A stretch of DNA of 64,000 bases. Origin: Ramlibacter terrae. Its GTDB lineage: Bacteria; Pseudomonadota; Gammaproteobacteria; Burkholderiales; Burkholderiaceae_C. Positions within the stretch are counted from its first letter, which is position 1; each line of letters starts with the position of its first letter. The notes beneath the pieces were generated by a model. The model was not told where the DNA came from, searched no databases, and worked only from the letters and a program-made list of their open reading frames with translations. Both the position numbers and the translations under genes were made by a program. This document shows positions 42,956-54,564 of this stretch, piece by piece. The stretch covers positions 4,030,001-4,094,000 of the forward strand of contig CP053418.1 of the NCBI GenBank assembly GCA_013127575.1. Direction: 5' to 3'.

Positions 42956-43040
42956 GCCCGCATTGTCGCGGGTTTCCCGGATAGGCACGGTCGTTGCTCG
43001 CGGGATAGACTGCCCCTTCCCTCGAACGAAACGCACTCCC

Positions 43041-44238
43041 ATGAAGCTTCTGGATTCCATCGTCACCCCGGGCGGCGTCCATCGCCGCCGTGCGCCGCGA
43101 CATCCACGCCCACCCCGAACTCTGCTTCGAAGAAGTCCGCACCGCCGACGTCGTCGCCAACAAGCTCACCGAATGGGGCATTCCCATCCACCGCGGGCTC
43201 GGCACCACCGGCGTGGTCGGCATCGTCAAGGCCGGCACCTCGTCGCGCGCCATCGGCCTGCGCGCCGACATGGACGCCCTGCCCATGCAGGAGTTCAACA
43301 CCTTCGCGCATGCCAGCCAGCACAAGGGCAAGATGCACGCGTGCGGCCACGACGGCCACACCGCGATGCTGCTGGCCGCGGCGCAGCATTTCGCGAAGAA
43401 TCGCAACTTCGACGGCACCGTGTACCTGATCTTCCAGCCGGCCGAAGAAGGCGGCGGCGGCGCCCGCGAGATGATCAAGGAAGGCCTGTTCGAGCGCTTC
43501 CCCATGGACGCCGTGTTCGGCATGCACAACTGGCCCGGCTACCGGGTCGGCAAGTTCGCCGTCAGCCCCGGCCCGGTGATGGCGTCGACCAGCGAGTTCC
43601 GCGTCGTCATCCGCGGCAAGGGCAGCCACGCGGCCCTGCCGCACAACGGCATCGACCCGGTGCCGATCGCCTGCGAGATGGTGCAGGCCTTCCAGACCAT
43701 CATCAGCCGCAACAAGAAGCCGATCGACGCGGGCGTGATCTCGGTGACGATGATCCACGCCGGCGAAGCCACCAACGTGGTGCCCGACAGCTGCGAGCTG
43801 CAGGGCACGGTGCGCACCTTCACCGTCGAAGTGCAGGACCTGATCGAGCGCCGCATGAAGCAGATCGCCGAGCACCTGTGCGCGGCGCACGACGCCACCT
43901 GCGAGTTCTCGTTCGACCGCAACTACCCGCCCACCGTCAACTCGGCGGCCGAAGCGGAGTTCGCGCGCAAGGTGATGGCGTCCATCGTCGGCGAAGACAA
44001 CGTCGAGGTGCAGGAGCCGACCATGGGCGCGGAAGACTTCGCCTTCATGCTGCAGGCCAAGCCCGGCGCCTACTGCTTCATCGCCAACGGCGACGGCAGC
44101 CACCGAGAGATGGGCCATGGCGGCGGCCCCTGCATGCTGCACAACCCCAGCTACGACTTCAACGACGACCTGATCCCGCTGGGCGCCACCTACTGGGTGA
44201 AGCTCACCGAGACGTGGCTGGCGAAGGAAGGCGCATGA
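43041..44238 (+). CDS. M20D amidohydrolase (HipO/IAA-amino-acid hydrolase-like)
   Basis: About 399 residues. Motifs: AVRRDIHAHPELCFEEVRTA, IGLRADMDALPMQEFNTFAH, GKMHACGHDGHTAMLLAAAQ, FQPAEEGGGGAREMI, GMHNWPGYRVGKFAV and TMGAEDFAFMLQAKPGAY. It hydrolyses N-acyl amino acids; the natural substrate is not clear. One break near 43072 separates the start MKLLDSIVTPGG from the rest. The stop overlaps the DUF2817 gene start (ATGA), indicating cotranscription. Confidence 0.88.
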
Positions 44239-45336
44239 GCGGGACGGCGAAGGACGCCTTCTCCGCCGACTACGCCGAAGCCCGCGCCAAGTTCATCGCG
44301 TCCGCGGCGGACGCGGGGCTGCTGGTCGAGTCCAAGACCCACCCCAAGGCGGGCCTTCAAGGCGAGGAACTGGCGATGGACGTGGCGCGCGCAGGCCACC
44401 CCGAGCGCCGCGCGGCTGCTGGTCGTCAGCAGCGCCTGCCACGGCGTCGAAGGCTTCTGCGGCAGCGGCGTGCAGGTGGCCGCGTTGCGCGATCCCGAGT
44501 GGCGCGCGTACGCGGCCGCGAAAGACGTCGCGGTGCTGTACATCCACGCGCTCAACCCGTTCGGCTTCTCGCACATCCGCCGCACGACGCACGAGAACGT
44601 CGACCTGAACCGCAACTTCCACGATTTCTCGCAGCCGTTGCCGGTCAACGAGGGCTACCGCGAACTGCATCCGCTGCTGGTGCCGCCCGAGTGGCCGCCC
44701 TCGGCCGCGAACGCGCAGGCCATCGCGGCCTACGTTGCCGAACGCGGCGAGAAGGCCTACCAGGCGGCGGTGTCGGGCGGGCAGTACGCATACACCGACG
44801 GACTCTTCTACGGCGGCAAAGCGCCCACGTGGAGCAACCTCGCCGTGCGCGAGGTCCTGCGCACCCATGGCCGCCGCGCCGGCCGCATCGGCTGGATCGA
44901 CATCCACACCGGCCGGGGCCCAGCGGCCACGGCGAGCGCATCTTCGCCGGCCGCAACGATCCCGATGCCCTGGCGCGGGCGCGGCAGTGGTGGGGCGGCG
45001 AGAGCGGCAAGGGCATCACGTCGATCTACGACGGCTCCTCGACGTCCGCATTGCTCACCGGGCTGATGTTCACGTCGGCTTACGACGAGTGCCCGCAGGC
45101 CGAGTACACCGGCATGGCGCTGGAGTACGGCACGGTGCCGGTGCTGCAGACGCTGCATGCGCTGCGGGGCGAGCAGTGGCTGAACGCGCACCCCGACGCG
45201 CCGCCGGCGCTGGCCAAGCAGATCCGCCGGGGAAGTGCTGGAGGCGTTCTACACCGACACCGACGCTTGGCGCGGGCAGATCCTCGCGCAGGCGCGCGAA
45301 GCGTTGATGCAGGCGGTGGACGGGCTGGCGGCCTGA
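44235..45336 (+). CDS. DUF2817 family protein (M14-like metallopeptidase fold)
   Basis: About 367 residues. Zinc-carboxypeptidase-like features are LLVVSSACHGVEGFCGSGVQ, ALNPFGFSHIRRTTHENVDL, NRNFHDFSQPLP and RIGWIDIHTGLG. The family is annotated DUF2817 and is close to M14 peptidases. Breaks near 44392, 44925 and 45228. Cytoplasmic, with no signal peptide. Coupling to the M20D amidohydrolase suggests a joint role in breaking down N-acylated or peptide compounds. It ends tail-to-tail with coaX, one base apart. Confidence 0.8.
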
Positions 45337-45337
45337 T

Positions 45338-46107
45338 TCAGGCCTTCGCGCGTTCGCGCGCGATCACCAGCAGCCCGTCGAAGATCAGCGTGTCGACCAG
45401 TTCGAAGGGCACCGCCATGTGCGGCGCCATCTTCCAGCCGGCGCCGCCGGTCATGTAGCAGGCCGGCTCGGCGCCGCAATGGCCGCGCACGTGCTGCACC
45501 ATGCGCTCGATGGCGCCGGAGATCGCGAAGGTGCCGCCGCTGGTCAGCGCGTCGCTGGTGTTGGTCGGGAAGGTGCGCACCTCGCCGGTGGGCACGTGCA
45601 GGCCGGCGGTGCCGCTTTCGAGCGCCTTGAGCATGATGCCGTGGCCCGGCAGGATGAAGCCGCCGAGGAAGCGGCCGCCGGTGTCGACGGCTTCGACCGT
45701 CACCGCGGTGCCGACCATCACCACCACCATAGGACGCTGCGCGCCCGCCGCCAGCATGCGGTGGCGCGCCCCGATCATGCCCACCCAGCGGTCGGCGCCC
45801 AGGCGCGTGGGATGGTCGTAGCCGTTCGAGAGCCCGGCCTCCGCGGCGCTCGCCACCACCCATTGGCCGGGCACGTCCCACAACTCTTCCATCTGCTCCT
45901 CGACCCGGCGCTTGATGGCGTCGGCCGCCACGCAGCAGCCGATCATGCGCGTGGGCGTCGGCAGCGACGCCCACGGCCCGTCGGCGAGCTTGTCGATGTT
46001 CTCGGGAACTCGGCGCCCCGGGCGAGCGGCTGCGCGCCGTCGGCGGGTTCGGCGAACAGCGCCCATTTCAGGCGCGTGTTGCCGATGTCGATGGCCAGCA
46101 GCGGCAT
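45338..46107 (-). CDS. coaX: Type III pantothenate kinase
   Basis: About 257 residues. ATP-binding start [18 protein letters not shown], the family motif [40 protein letters not shown] and [20 protein letters not shown]. First enzyme of CoA synthesis. One break near 46010 between the N-terminal part and [12 protein letters not shown]. Its start lies inside the end of the upstream gene (overlap with 46116 is nearly head-on, 8 bases apart), so it is probably cotranscribed. Confidence 0.9.
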
Positions 46108-46115
46108 CGAACGTC

Positions 46116-47049
46116 TCAGGCCGCGGCCAGCAGCGGGTCGTGCAACGCGGCCAGTTCGGTGGCGGGGTCTCTTCCTGCTTTTGCAGCTGCATGCAGTCGC
46201 GGGCGGCCTGTTTCATCGTGGACTGCACTTCTGGTGCGCTCCGCGCGCGGCCTCGAGGCTCTCGGCCGCGGCGTTGCCCGCCACCAGTTCGGAAGCCACG
46301 GGATCGAGCTGCCGGCGCCAGGCCTGCCACTCGCCGGCCAGCGCCTCCTGCAGCATCTGCAGGAACGCGGCGCGGCGCGCGGCGCCGGCCTTGCAGCGTT
46401 CGGCCACCTGCTGCGCGGCCGACACGGCGGCGCGCAGTTCCTTCAGGCGCGCCACCAGCAGTTCGCAGCGCGCGGTGTCCTCGCGCACCTGCTGCTGCAC
46501 GGCCGGGTCGCCGCGCTGCGCCTCGCGCGCCTTGAGCTGGTTGCGCATGTCCTGCAGCCAGCGCGCGCCCTGCTCCATGATCTTCTCGATGGCGCGCACC
46601 TCGACGTCGAACTCCACCAGCGCGCGCTCCGTCGCGCCTTCGGCCGCCTGCTGGCGGCGCTGCAGCGCGGAGACTTCCTCGCTCACGTCCTCGCCCGTGC
46701 GCAGGGCGCGCTCGTACTGCGCCACGAAGCCGGCCGCTTCCTCCTTGCCCAGGCGCAGGGTGCGCGAGAGCCAGCCCTTGGGCTGGATCGCTTCGTAATC
46801 GAGCTTCTTCAGGTCTTCGTACAGCGAATGCAGCGCGGAGCGCATGGCTTCGTAGTCGCGCTCGCGCACCTGCGCCTCGAGCTGCCTGCGCAGGTCGACG
46901 AGGCGGCGCGCATGGCCGCTGCCGGCGTCGGTGGCCAGCTGGTCGAGCCAGGCCGCCGGACTCGCCGCCGCCTTGGGCCGCGTCTGCAACTGCGCCAGCT
47001 TGGCCGGCGTCATCAGGGACGCGGTGCGGTCGTCGGAAGAGTCGCTCAT
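46116..47049 (-). CDS. Coiled-coil protein of unknown function
   Basis: About 311 residues, cytoplasmic, rich in Ala, Gln, Glu and Arg. Long helices dominate: [60 protein letters not shown] and [20 protein letters not shown]. The layout recalls TelA-like (toxic anion resistance) proteins, but I cannot confirm this. Breaks near 46232 (CCAGG) and 46169 move the end to [14 protein letters not shown]. It lies between luxR-type and coaX genes, all in the same direction. Confidence 0.7.
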
Positions 47050-47081
47050 GGGGCGCAATATAGCCGTTGCCGCCGCGGGCC

Positions 47082-47750
47082 TCAAATCGCGCCGATCCAG
47101 CATGCGCGCTGGATGGCGGCCATCTTGTTGTCCACCTTCAGCTTGCTCATCGCGTTGGCGAGGTGGTAATTGACGGTGCGTTCGGTGCAATGGAGCGTCT
47201 GCGACGTCTCGCGCGCCGTCATGCCCTGGAACGCCAGCACCAGGCATTCGCGCTCGCGCGGGCTGAGGGTGGAACGCGCCGACGCGATGGAGCGCTTGAC
47301 CAGCGGCCAGATGTTCAGCGCCGACCACACCAGCGAAGCGGCTTCGGCGCGGTCGGTCAGCTCGCGCGGACTGAACATGAAGCATTCGAAGGCGCGGCCC
47401 GCGGGCAGCGAGAATTCGACGCGCACGACGGTCTGGTAACCGTGGGCCAGCCACAACAGGCGCCAGCGGCTGGTGTGCAGGGGATCCGACTTGGCGATGG
47501 TCTGCCAGGCGACCAGCGGCGCGTCGGAATCGCGCCGGGGCGCGCCGAAGTCGCGGCTTTCCGCGAGCGCGTTCGCGGCTTCCGCCACCAGCGGCGGGTG
47601 CACGGCCACCACCTGCCGGTCTTCGCTGCCGCCGAACGGGTCGGGGCCGAGCACGACCACGGCCTCGACCGAGAACTCGCGCAGGGCCGCCACCCAGTCG
47701 CTCAGGATGCCGTCAAGGCTGACACTGTCAAAGTTAACAGGGACCCCCAT
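47082..47750 (-). CDS. LuxR-type transcriptional regulator of the quorum-sensing locus
   Basis: About 222 residues from [16 protein letters not shown]. The C-terminal GerE-type HTH is plain: [40 protein letters not shown] and [14 protein letters not shown]. The N-terminal 150 residues resemble the autoinducer-binding-like domain of LuxR solos ([33 protein letters not shown]), though the fit to a true acyl-homoserine-lactone pocket is uncertain. It is divergent from the sensor kinase gene. The dyad at 47725-47740 lies within its first codons if this start is right; a GTG near 47694 would free it. No luxI-like synthase is in the window. Confidence 0.8.
   Translation of the reverse strand: MGVPVNFDSVSLDGILSDWVAALREFSVEAVVVLGPDPFGGSEDRQVVAVHPPLVAEAANALAESRDFGAPRRDSDAPLVAWQTIAKSDPLHTSRWRLLWLAHGYQTVVRVEFSLPAGRAFECFMFSPRELTDRAEAASLVWSALNIWPLVKRSIASARSTLSPRERECLVLAFQGMTARETSQTLHCTERTVNYHLANAMSKLKVDNKMAAIQRACWIGAI
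47725..47740. promoter_or_regulatory. Lux-box-like dyad, copy 1 (before cqsS-like gene)
   Basis: CTGTCA-AAGT-TAACAG, a 16-bp dyad placed 58 bases before the sensor kinase ATG. The identical half-sites with the same spacing recur at 51567-51582 before the synthase gene. This is the layout expected for a LuxR-type binding site. Confidence 0.6.
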
Positions 47751-47760
47751 GACCTCACCG

Positions 47761-47788
47761 TTGTACGACTGCAGGGCTGTGACAATAT
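47761..47788 (+). promoter_or_regulatory. Candidate promoter of the cqsS-like operon
   Basis: TTGTAC (47761-47766), a 16-base spacer, then CAATAT (47783-47788), ending ten bases before the ATG at 47799. The dyad at 47725-47740 would be centred near -62, suitable for class I activation. Inferred from sequence match only. Confidence 0.35.
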
Positions 47789-47798
47789 CACCACTCGC

Positions 47799-49127
47799 AT
47801 GAACGACGACCCGCGCCGCCCCATGTTTGCCGCATCGCCGCCGCGCGCGCTCTACGAGTCCGTCGCGCAGCGGGTGCGCTTCTGGGCGTCCACCGAGGTG
47901 ATCAAGCCGCTGGTCGAGCCCATCCTGCATCCGTCGACGTGGCGGATCCGCGCGCTCGGGCTGTCCACGCTGCTGGGGCACCCGCTGTTCTACCGGCGTG
48001 GGGCGTCTGGCTGCCGCAGCCCTACGAAAGCATCTGGCTGCGCGTGGCGATGGCGGTGCTGGGGCTGGGCCTGCTCGTCATCCCCGGCATCAGCGCCACG
48101 CCGCCGACGCGCGCGGCCACGCTGACGTTTTCCATCATCTTCTGGGTCACCCTGCCCGGATGTTCTCGTGGATGTACTTCTGCAACGCCGGCAACGCGGT
48201 CTGGCTGGCCAGCCTCGGCGCCATGTTCCTGATCTACTACCACCTGACCGACTGGCGCCGGCGACGGTGGGCAGCGCCAGCGGGCTGCTGGTGGCCTGGC
48301 TCATGTTCCACGCCTTCGGCCCGCCGGTCGCGCCGATGTCGCTGGCGCAAGGCCTCACCAACGCGATCGTGCTCGGCTTCTGCTGGTTCATGGGCCTGAC
48401 GCTCGGTCTGTCGTCGTCGAACCTGCGGCGCGAGCAGCTCACGTACACGCTCGGCACCATGGGCATCATGGCGCACGAACTGCGCACGCCGCTGGCCACC
48501 ATGCAGCTGATCGGCGAGGCGCTGCGCAACGAGGCCTGGTCGCGCGAGGACGAGAGCGGGCAGAAGCTGGAGAAGCTCGCCACGCGCCTGAACAGCCTGG
48601 TGCGCAACATGAACCACCAGATCGACATGCAGATCACCAATGCGCGGCTGATGCGGCTGCCGCGGCACACCGAGCTGGTGTCGGCGGCGGAACTGGTGCA
48701 GGCGGCGATGGCCGACTACCCTTTCCGCAGCACGCGCGAGCGCGAAAGCGTGGTGGTGCACGTGCACAACGACTTCCGCTTCCTCGGCTCGCGCGCGCTG
48801 TTCGCGCAGGTGCTGGACAACCTCACGAAGAACGCGCTGCGCTCGCTCGCCGCGGCCACCACGGCCAGCCAGCCCGGCGACCTGCTGATCGAGGTCGGCG
48901 CGCTGGGCAGCCGCGGCCGCATCGTCTTCACCGACAAGGGCATCGGCATGGACGCCGACCTGCAGTCGCGCATCTTCCAGCCCTTCTTTTCCACCGATCG
49001 CGGCACCGGGCATGGCCTCGGGCTGGCCTTCTGCCAGCGGGTGGTGCAGGGGGCGCACGGAACCATCCGCGTCAAGTCGCAGCCGCACCGCGGCGCGGCC
49101 TTCACGATCGAGCTTCCGGTGGCGTAG
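47799..49127 (+). CDS. CqsS/LqsS-like sensor histidine kinase
   Basis: About 443 residues. The N-terminal half has six predicted membrane helices. It includes the stretch VWLPQPYESIWLRV, which closely parallels the WFPQPYEN segment of Vibrio CqsS as I recall it. The kinase part has the phospho-acceptor His in GIMAHELRTPLATMQLIGEA, the N box VLDNLTKNALRSLA, VFTDKGIGMDADLQSRIFQP and DRGTGHGLGLAFCQR. Vibrio CqsS carries a receiver domain; this protein does not, as in Legionella LqsS, and a separate receiver gene follows. Breaks near 47995, 48155 and 48254 all lost a T from CCTGG. Likely ligand: an alpha-hydroxyketone made by the synthase at 50234-51506. Confidence 0.82.
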
Positions 49128-49145
49128 CAAAATGCAAGTCGCGCC

Positions 49146-49676
49146 ATGACCTTCCCCTCTTCCACCGCCCGTGCACCGTCGTCTTCCTCGACGACGATCC
49201 GGACTACACGGAGATGCTGGCGCTGGTCCTCCCCGGCACTGGCACCTGCGGCTGTTCATGCGGCCGACGGAGTGCATTGCGCACCTGCTGCAGGAGCCGC
49301 CCTTCTGGGAGGCCGACGCACGGAACCAGCAGCAGCTCATCGAGCTCTGGCGCGAGGGCAAGCCGCTCATCCCGCAGATCTGGGCTACTGGTCGAAGTAC
49401 ACCGAGCGCTATGCGCTGTCGCGTGTGTGCGTGGTCGACTTCTCGATGCCCGGCATGGACGGCCTGCAGGCGCTGGCCGAGCTGGGCGACTGGCCGGGCT
49501 CGCGCGTGCTGCTGACCGGGCAGGCGGACGAGCAGGTGGCGGTGCGCGCCTTCAACCGCGGGCTGATCGACCAGTTCATCCCGAAGCAGACGCAGGACAT
49601 CTCGCGCCGCCTGATCGAGGCGGTCGAGAAGCTGCTGTTCGATGCCCATCCGCGCCACGCGCAGACTGGCGCGTGA
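49146..49676 (+). CDS. Stand-alone receiver-domain protein (LqsR/JqsR-position)
   Basis: About 180 residues, 18 bases after the sensor kinase. The acidic pocket VVFLDDDPDYTEMLALVL is followed by an unusual insertion of about 60 residues (RPTECIAHLLQEPPFWEADA, NQQQLIELWREGKPLIPQI) before the phospho-Asp in VCVVDFSMPGMDGLQALAEL. Conserved Thr and Lys positions are in RVLLTGQADEQVAV and QFIPKQTQDISRRL. There is no output domain. Breaks near 49172, 49235 and 49387; the last restores to CCTGG. It probably takes the phosphate from the CqsS-like kinase. Its stop overlaps the next start (GTGA). Confidence 0.78.
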   Translation: MTFPSSTARAPSSSSTTIRTTRRCWRWSSPALAPAAVHAADGVHCAPAAGAALLGGRRTEPAAAHRALARGQAAHPADLGYWSKYTERYALSRVCVVDFSMPGMDGLQALAELGDWPGSRVLLTGQADEQVAVRAFNRGLIDQFIPKQTQDISRRLIEAVEKLLFDAHPRHAQTGA

Positions 49677-50121
49677 CGCTCACGCCCGAGCAGGCGGCGC
49701 TGCTGCGCGCGCCCGGCGTGGCCGCATGGCTGTCGGCGTTCTGCGCCAAGAACTGGGTGGAGCACGTCGCCATCGGCGACCCTTTCGGCGTGCTGGGCAT
49801 GGACGCCGCCGGCCGCATAGGCTGGCTGCAACTGGAGACGCGCGACGGGCTCAAGGGCCTGGCGGAGCTGGCGGAAGTGGCCGGCGTGGCGCCGTCCGGC
49901 GTCGCCGAGATCCGCGCGGGCGCCAAGCTGGCCGACCTCGAACTGCGGCAGGCGCTGTCGTCCTCGCAGCCGGCCAGCTGGTGCCGGCCTTCGCGGTCGG
50001 CGAAGGCGAAGGCGCGCTGCTCGGCGCGCTGTTCCCGGTCGAGGCCGCGAACGGCCCCGATCCCAACAACAGCTACAGCAAGTGGCTGGCCGGGCAGCCG
50101 AAGCGGCACGTGCAGGAGTAA
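49673..50121 (+). CDS. Small protein of unknown function coupled to the receiver gene
   Basis: About 149 residues from GTG at 49673, whose GTGA overlaps the receiver stop. The product begins MTLTPEQAALLRAPGVAAWL and contains AKNWVEHVAIGDPFGVLGMD, RIGWLQLETRDGLKGLAELA, then, after a break near 49978, LVPAFAVGEGEGALLGALFP and a C-terminal NNSYSKWLAGQPKRHVQE. No signal peptide or membrane helix. I do not recognise the family. Translational coupling to the receiver suggests a function in the same signalling circuit. Confidence 0.65.
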
Positions 50122-50125
50122 ACCC

Positions 50126-50228
50126 TGTCATTGCGGGCTCGACCCGCAATCCTTGCTGGTGCATCACCACCGCCGCATGGATCCCCCGGATCAAGTCCGG
50201 GGCAGGCTCCGTCGAGCCCGGGATGACA
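50126..50228. repeat. Intergenic palindromic element between convergent genes
   Basis: Contains ATTGCGGG-CTCGA-CCCGCAAT (8-bp stem) and CCCCGGA-TCAAG-TCCGGGG (7-bp stem), bounded by CTGTCATTGCGGGCTCGA on the left and GAGCCCGGGATGACAG on the right, themselves imperfectly inverted. It resembles widespread dispersed elements with GTCATTGCGGG/CCCGGGATGAC ends. It may end transcription of both convergent units. Confidence 0.7.
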
Positions 50229-50233
50229 GCCTT

Positions 50234-51506
50234 TCAGTCGCCCTTGCTGCGCTGGCGCCGCGCGATCGGCCATTCCCACGGCTTCACCAGCGGCGCGACT
50301 TCCCGTGCCACCGCTTCGACGTGGCCCATTTCCGCGTCCGTCAGCGCCGAGTTGAGCGTCAGCCGCACCATCGAGCGGTTGCGGCTGGTGGCGGGCGCGC
50401 AGAACACCGCGCCGAACACGCCACGCTCCTCGAGCTTGTCGCGCAGGGCGAGCGTGTCCGGCTCGGGGCCGGCTTCCGGGGAGATGATCTGCTCGGTGCC
50501 GTGGTGGATCGGGAAGCCGAGGTCGCTGAACGACTCGCGCAGCCGCTCGGTGTTGCGGCGCAGTTGCACGCGCGCCGCGTCGCCGCGCTGCACGACCTTC
50601 AAGGTCGCGTCGAGGCCGGCGATTTCGTGCGGCAGCAGGCACGAGCTGAAGATGCTCGGGTAGCTGTGGCACATCAGGTAGTGGCGCAGCTCGTTGGGCA
50701 TCGTGAAGAAGCCGGCGCGGCCGGCGAAGGCCTTGGCCAGGCTGGCCGTGATGAAGTGGACGCGGTGCGTCAGGCCGAGTTCGGCGCACAGGCCGCGGCC
50801 CTGCGGACCGTGGGTGCCGAGCGAGTGCGACTCGTCCACCAGGATCATGCAGCCGTACTGCTCGGCGACTTCGACGATCTCGGTCAACGGGCAGAGCGCA
50901 CCGGTCGTGCTGTAGACCGAGTCGACGATCACCAGGCCGGGGCCGTGCCGCTGGACCATGCGGGCGGTGGGCGGGGTCGTTGTGGCGAAAGGAATGGGCG
51001 GGCGCGCTGGCGGCACGCACGCCTTCCCACAGCGACATGTGGGCCAGGCTGTCGAGGTAGACAGGCGTTTCGGCGTCGGCGATCACCTGGATCAGGCCCG
51101 GGTTGGCGGTATAGCCCGACTGGCACAGCAGCGCGCCCTCCTTGCCGACGTAGCCGGCCGGGGCCGATTCGAAGCGCGAGGTCGGGCTGCCTTCCATCTG
51201 GAACACGCCCGACTGCACGACGAACTCCTCGTTGGTGCGCAGCGCCGACAGCTGCGCCTGCACGATGTCGGCGTGGCCGGTGACGGAAAGGTAGTCGTTG
51301 CCGTCGAGGCGGACCGCGTCGGGTCCGGGGTTGCAGCCGTGGGTGACGAACTTGCGGCCCCAGTCCTTTTCCCAGCGTTCCTTGAACTGGGTTTCGATGC
51401 GCTGCCGCAGCCGGGGCGACAGCCCCGGCTCGACGACGTGGGCGGTGGGGGCGGCGGCGGCCGCGGAGACGATGTTCTGGACTGCGGTGGGGACGGTGAC
51501 TTCCAT
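50234..51506 (-). CDS. CqsA-like alpha-hydroxyketone autoinducer synthase
   Basis: About 424 residues, PLP-dependent alpha-oxoamine synthase fold. The N-terminal part RQRIETQFKERWEKDWGRKF plus AVRLDGNDYLSVTGHADIVQ follows the CqsA plan. Catalytic parts: LIVDSVYSTTGALCPLTEIV, ILVDESHSLGTHGPQGRGLC and the PLP-Lys in HFITASLAKAFAGRAGFFTM, matching the CqsA-type ASLAK block and not the AONS/KBL one. CqsA, LqsA and JqsA condense an acyl-CoA with a small amine donor to make hydroxyketone signals. One break near 50966 (expected NDPAHLARMVQRH, CCTGG). Convergent with the receiver operon. The 8-amino-7-oxononanoate synthase family is the alternative, but no other biotin genes are near. Confidence 0.82.
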
Positions 51507-51538
51507 GGGTACTCCTGCTTGAGTGACCCATTGAAGAG

Positions 51539-51544
51539 AAAGTA
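51539..51544 (-). promoter_or_regulatory. Candidate -10 element of the cqsA-like gene
   Basis: TACTTT on the minus strand, 22 bases downstream of the dyad at 51567-51582. A start of transcription near 51532 would place the dyad centre at about -42, the usual site of class II LuxR activation. No good -35 is seen in between, where the sequence is G/C-rich, as expected for an activator-dependent promoter. Confidence 0.35.
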
Positions 51545-51566
51545 CGAGGCCCCCGCCCCGCGACCC

Positions 51567-51582
51567 CTGTCAGTTCTAACAG
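51567..51582. promoter_or_regulatory. Lux-box-like dyad, copy 2 (before cqsA-like gene)
   Basis: CTGTCA-GTTC-TAACAG, with the same half-sites and spacing as copy 1 at 47725-47740. It lies 60 bases before the synthase start codon. The flanking C and G extend the symmetry by one base on each side (CCTGTCA / TAACAGG). Confidence 0.6.
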
Positions 51583-51635
51583 GTGGCTTACAGAACGTTA
51601 CTACGTGTGTGGAGTAATTCCAACTGCAAGTAGTC

Positions 51636-54387
<2,752 letters not shown>

Positions 54388-54564
54388 GAAAGCGGTTCCG
54401 CCGCGGTCCGCACGGGGGCCGCGACAGCGCAATCCTTTGTCGTGTTCAGCAGGATCAGGTGGAGCCGCCGGGCGGGCTTTGCAAGGCTCGTCAGCGGCGG
54501 CAAACCCGGGATTTTACCCGCCGGGCGGCCGCGGGCGGGTGGCGCGGCCGTAGGACGGCGGCGC

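Noticed and set aside
46116..47049. TelA toxic-anion-resistance protein
   Set aside because: The helical layout is similar, but I cannot point to a diagnostic TelA motif, so it was left as a coiled-coil protein.
47082..47750. Classical acyl-homoserine-lactone LuxR/LuxI pair
   Set aside because: No LuxI-like protein is encoded near it; the only synthase in the locus is CqsA-like.
50234..51506. 8-amino-7-oxononanoate synthase (biotin synthesis)
   Set aside because: No bio genes are adjacent, the N-terminal and PLP-Lys segments fit CqsA better, and a CqsS-like kinase is a near neighbour.
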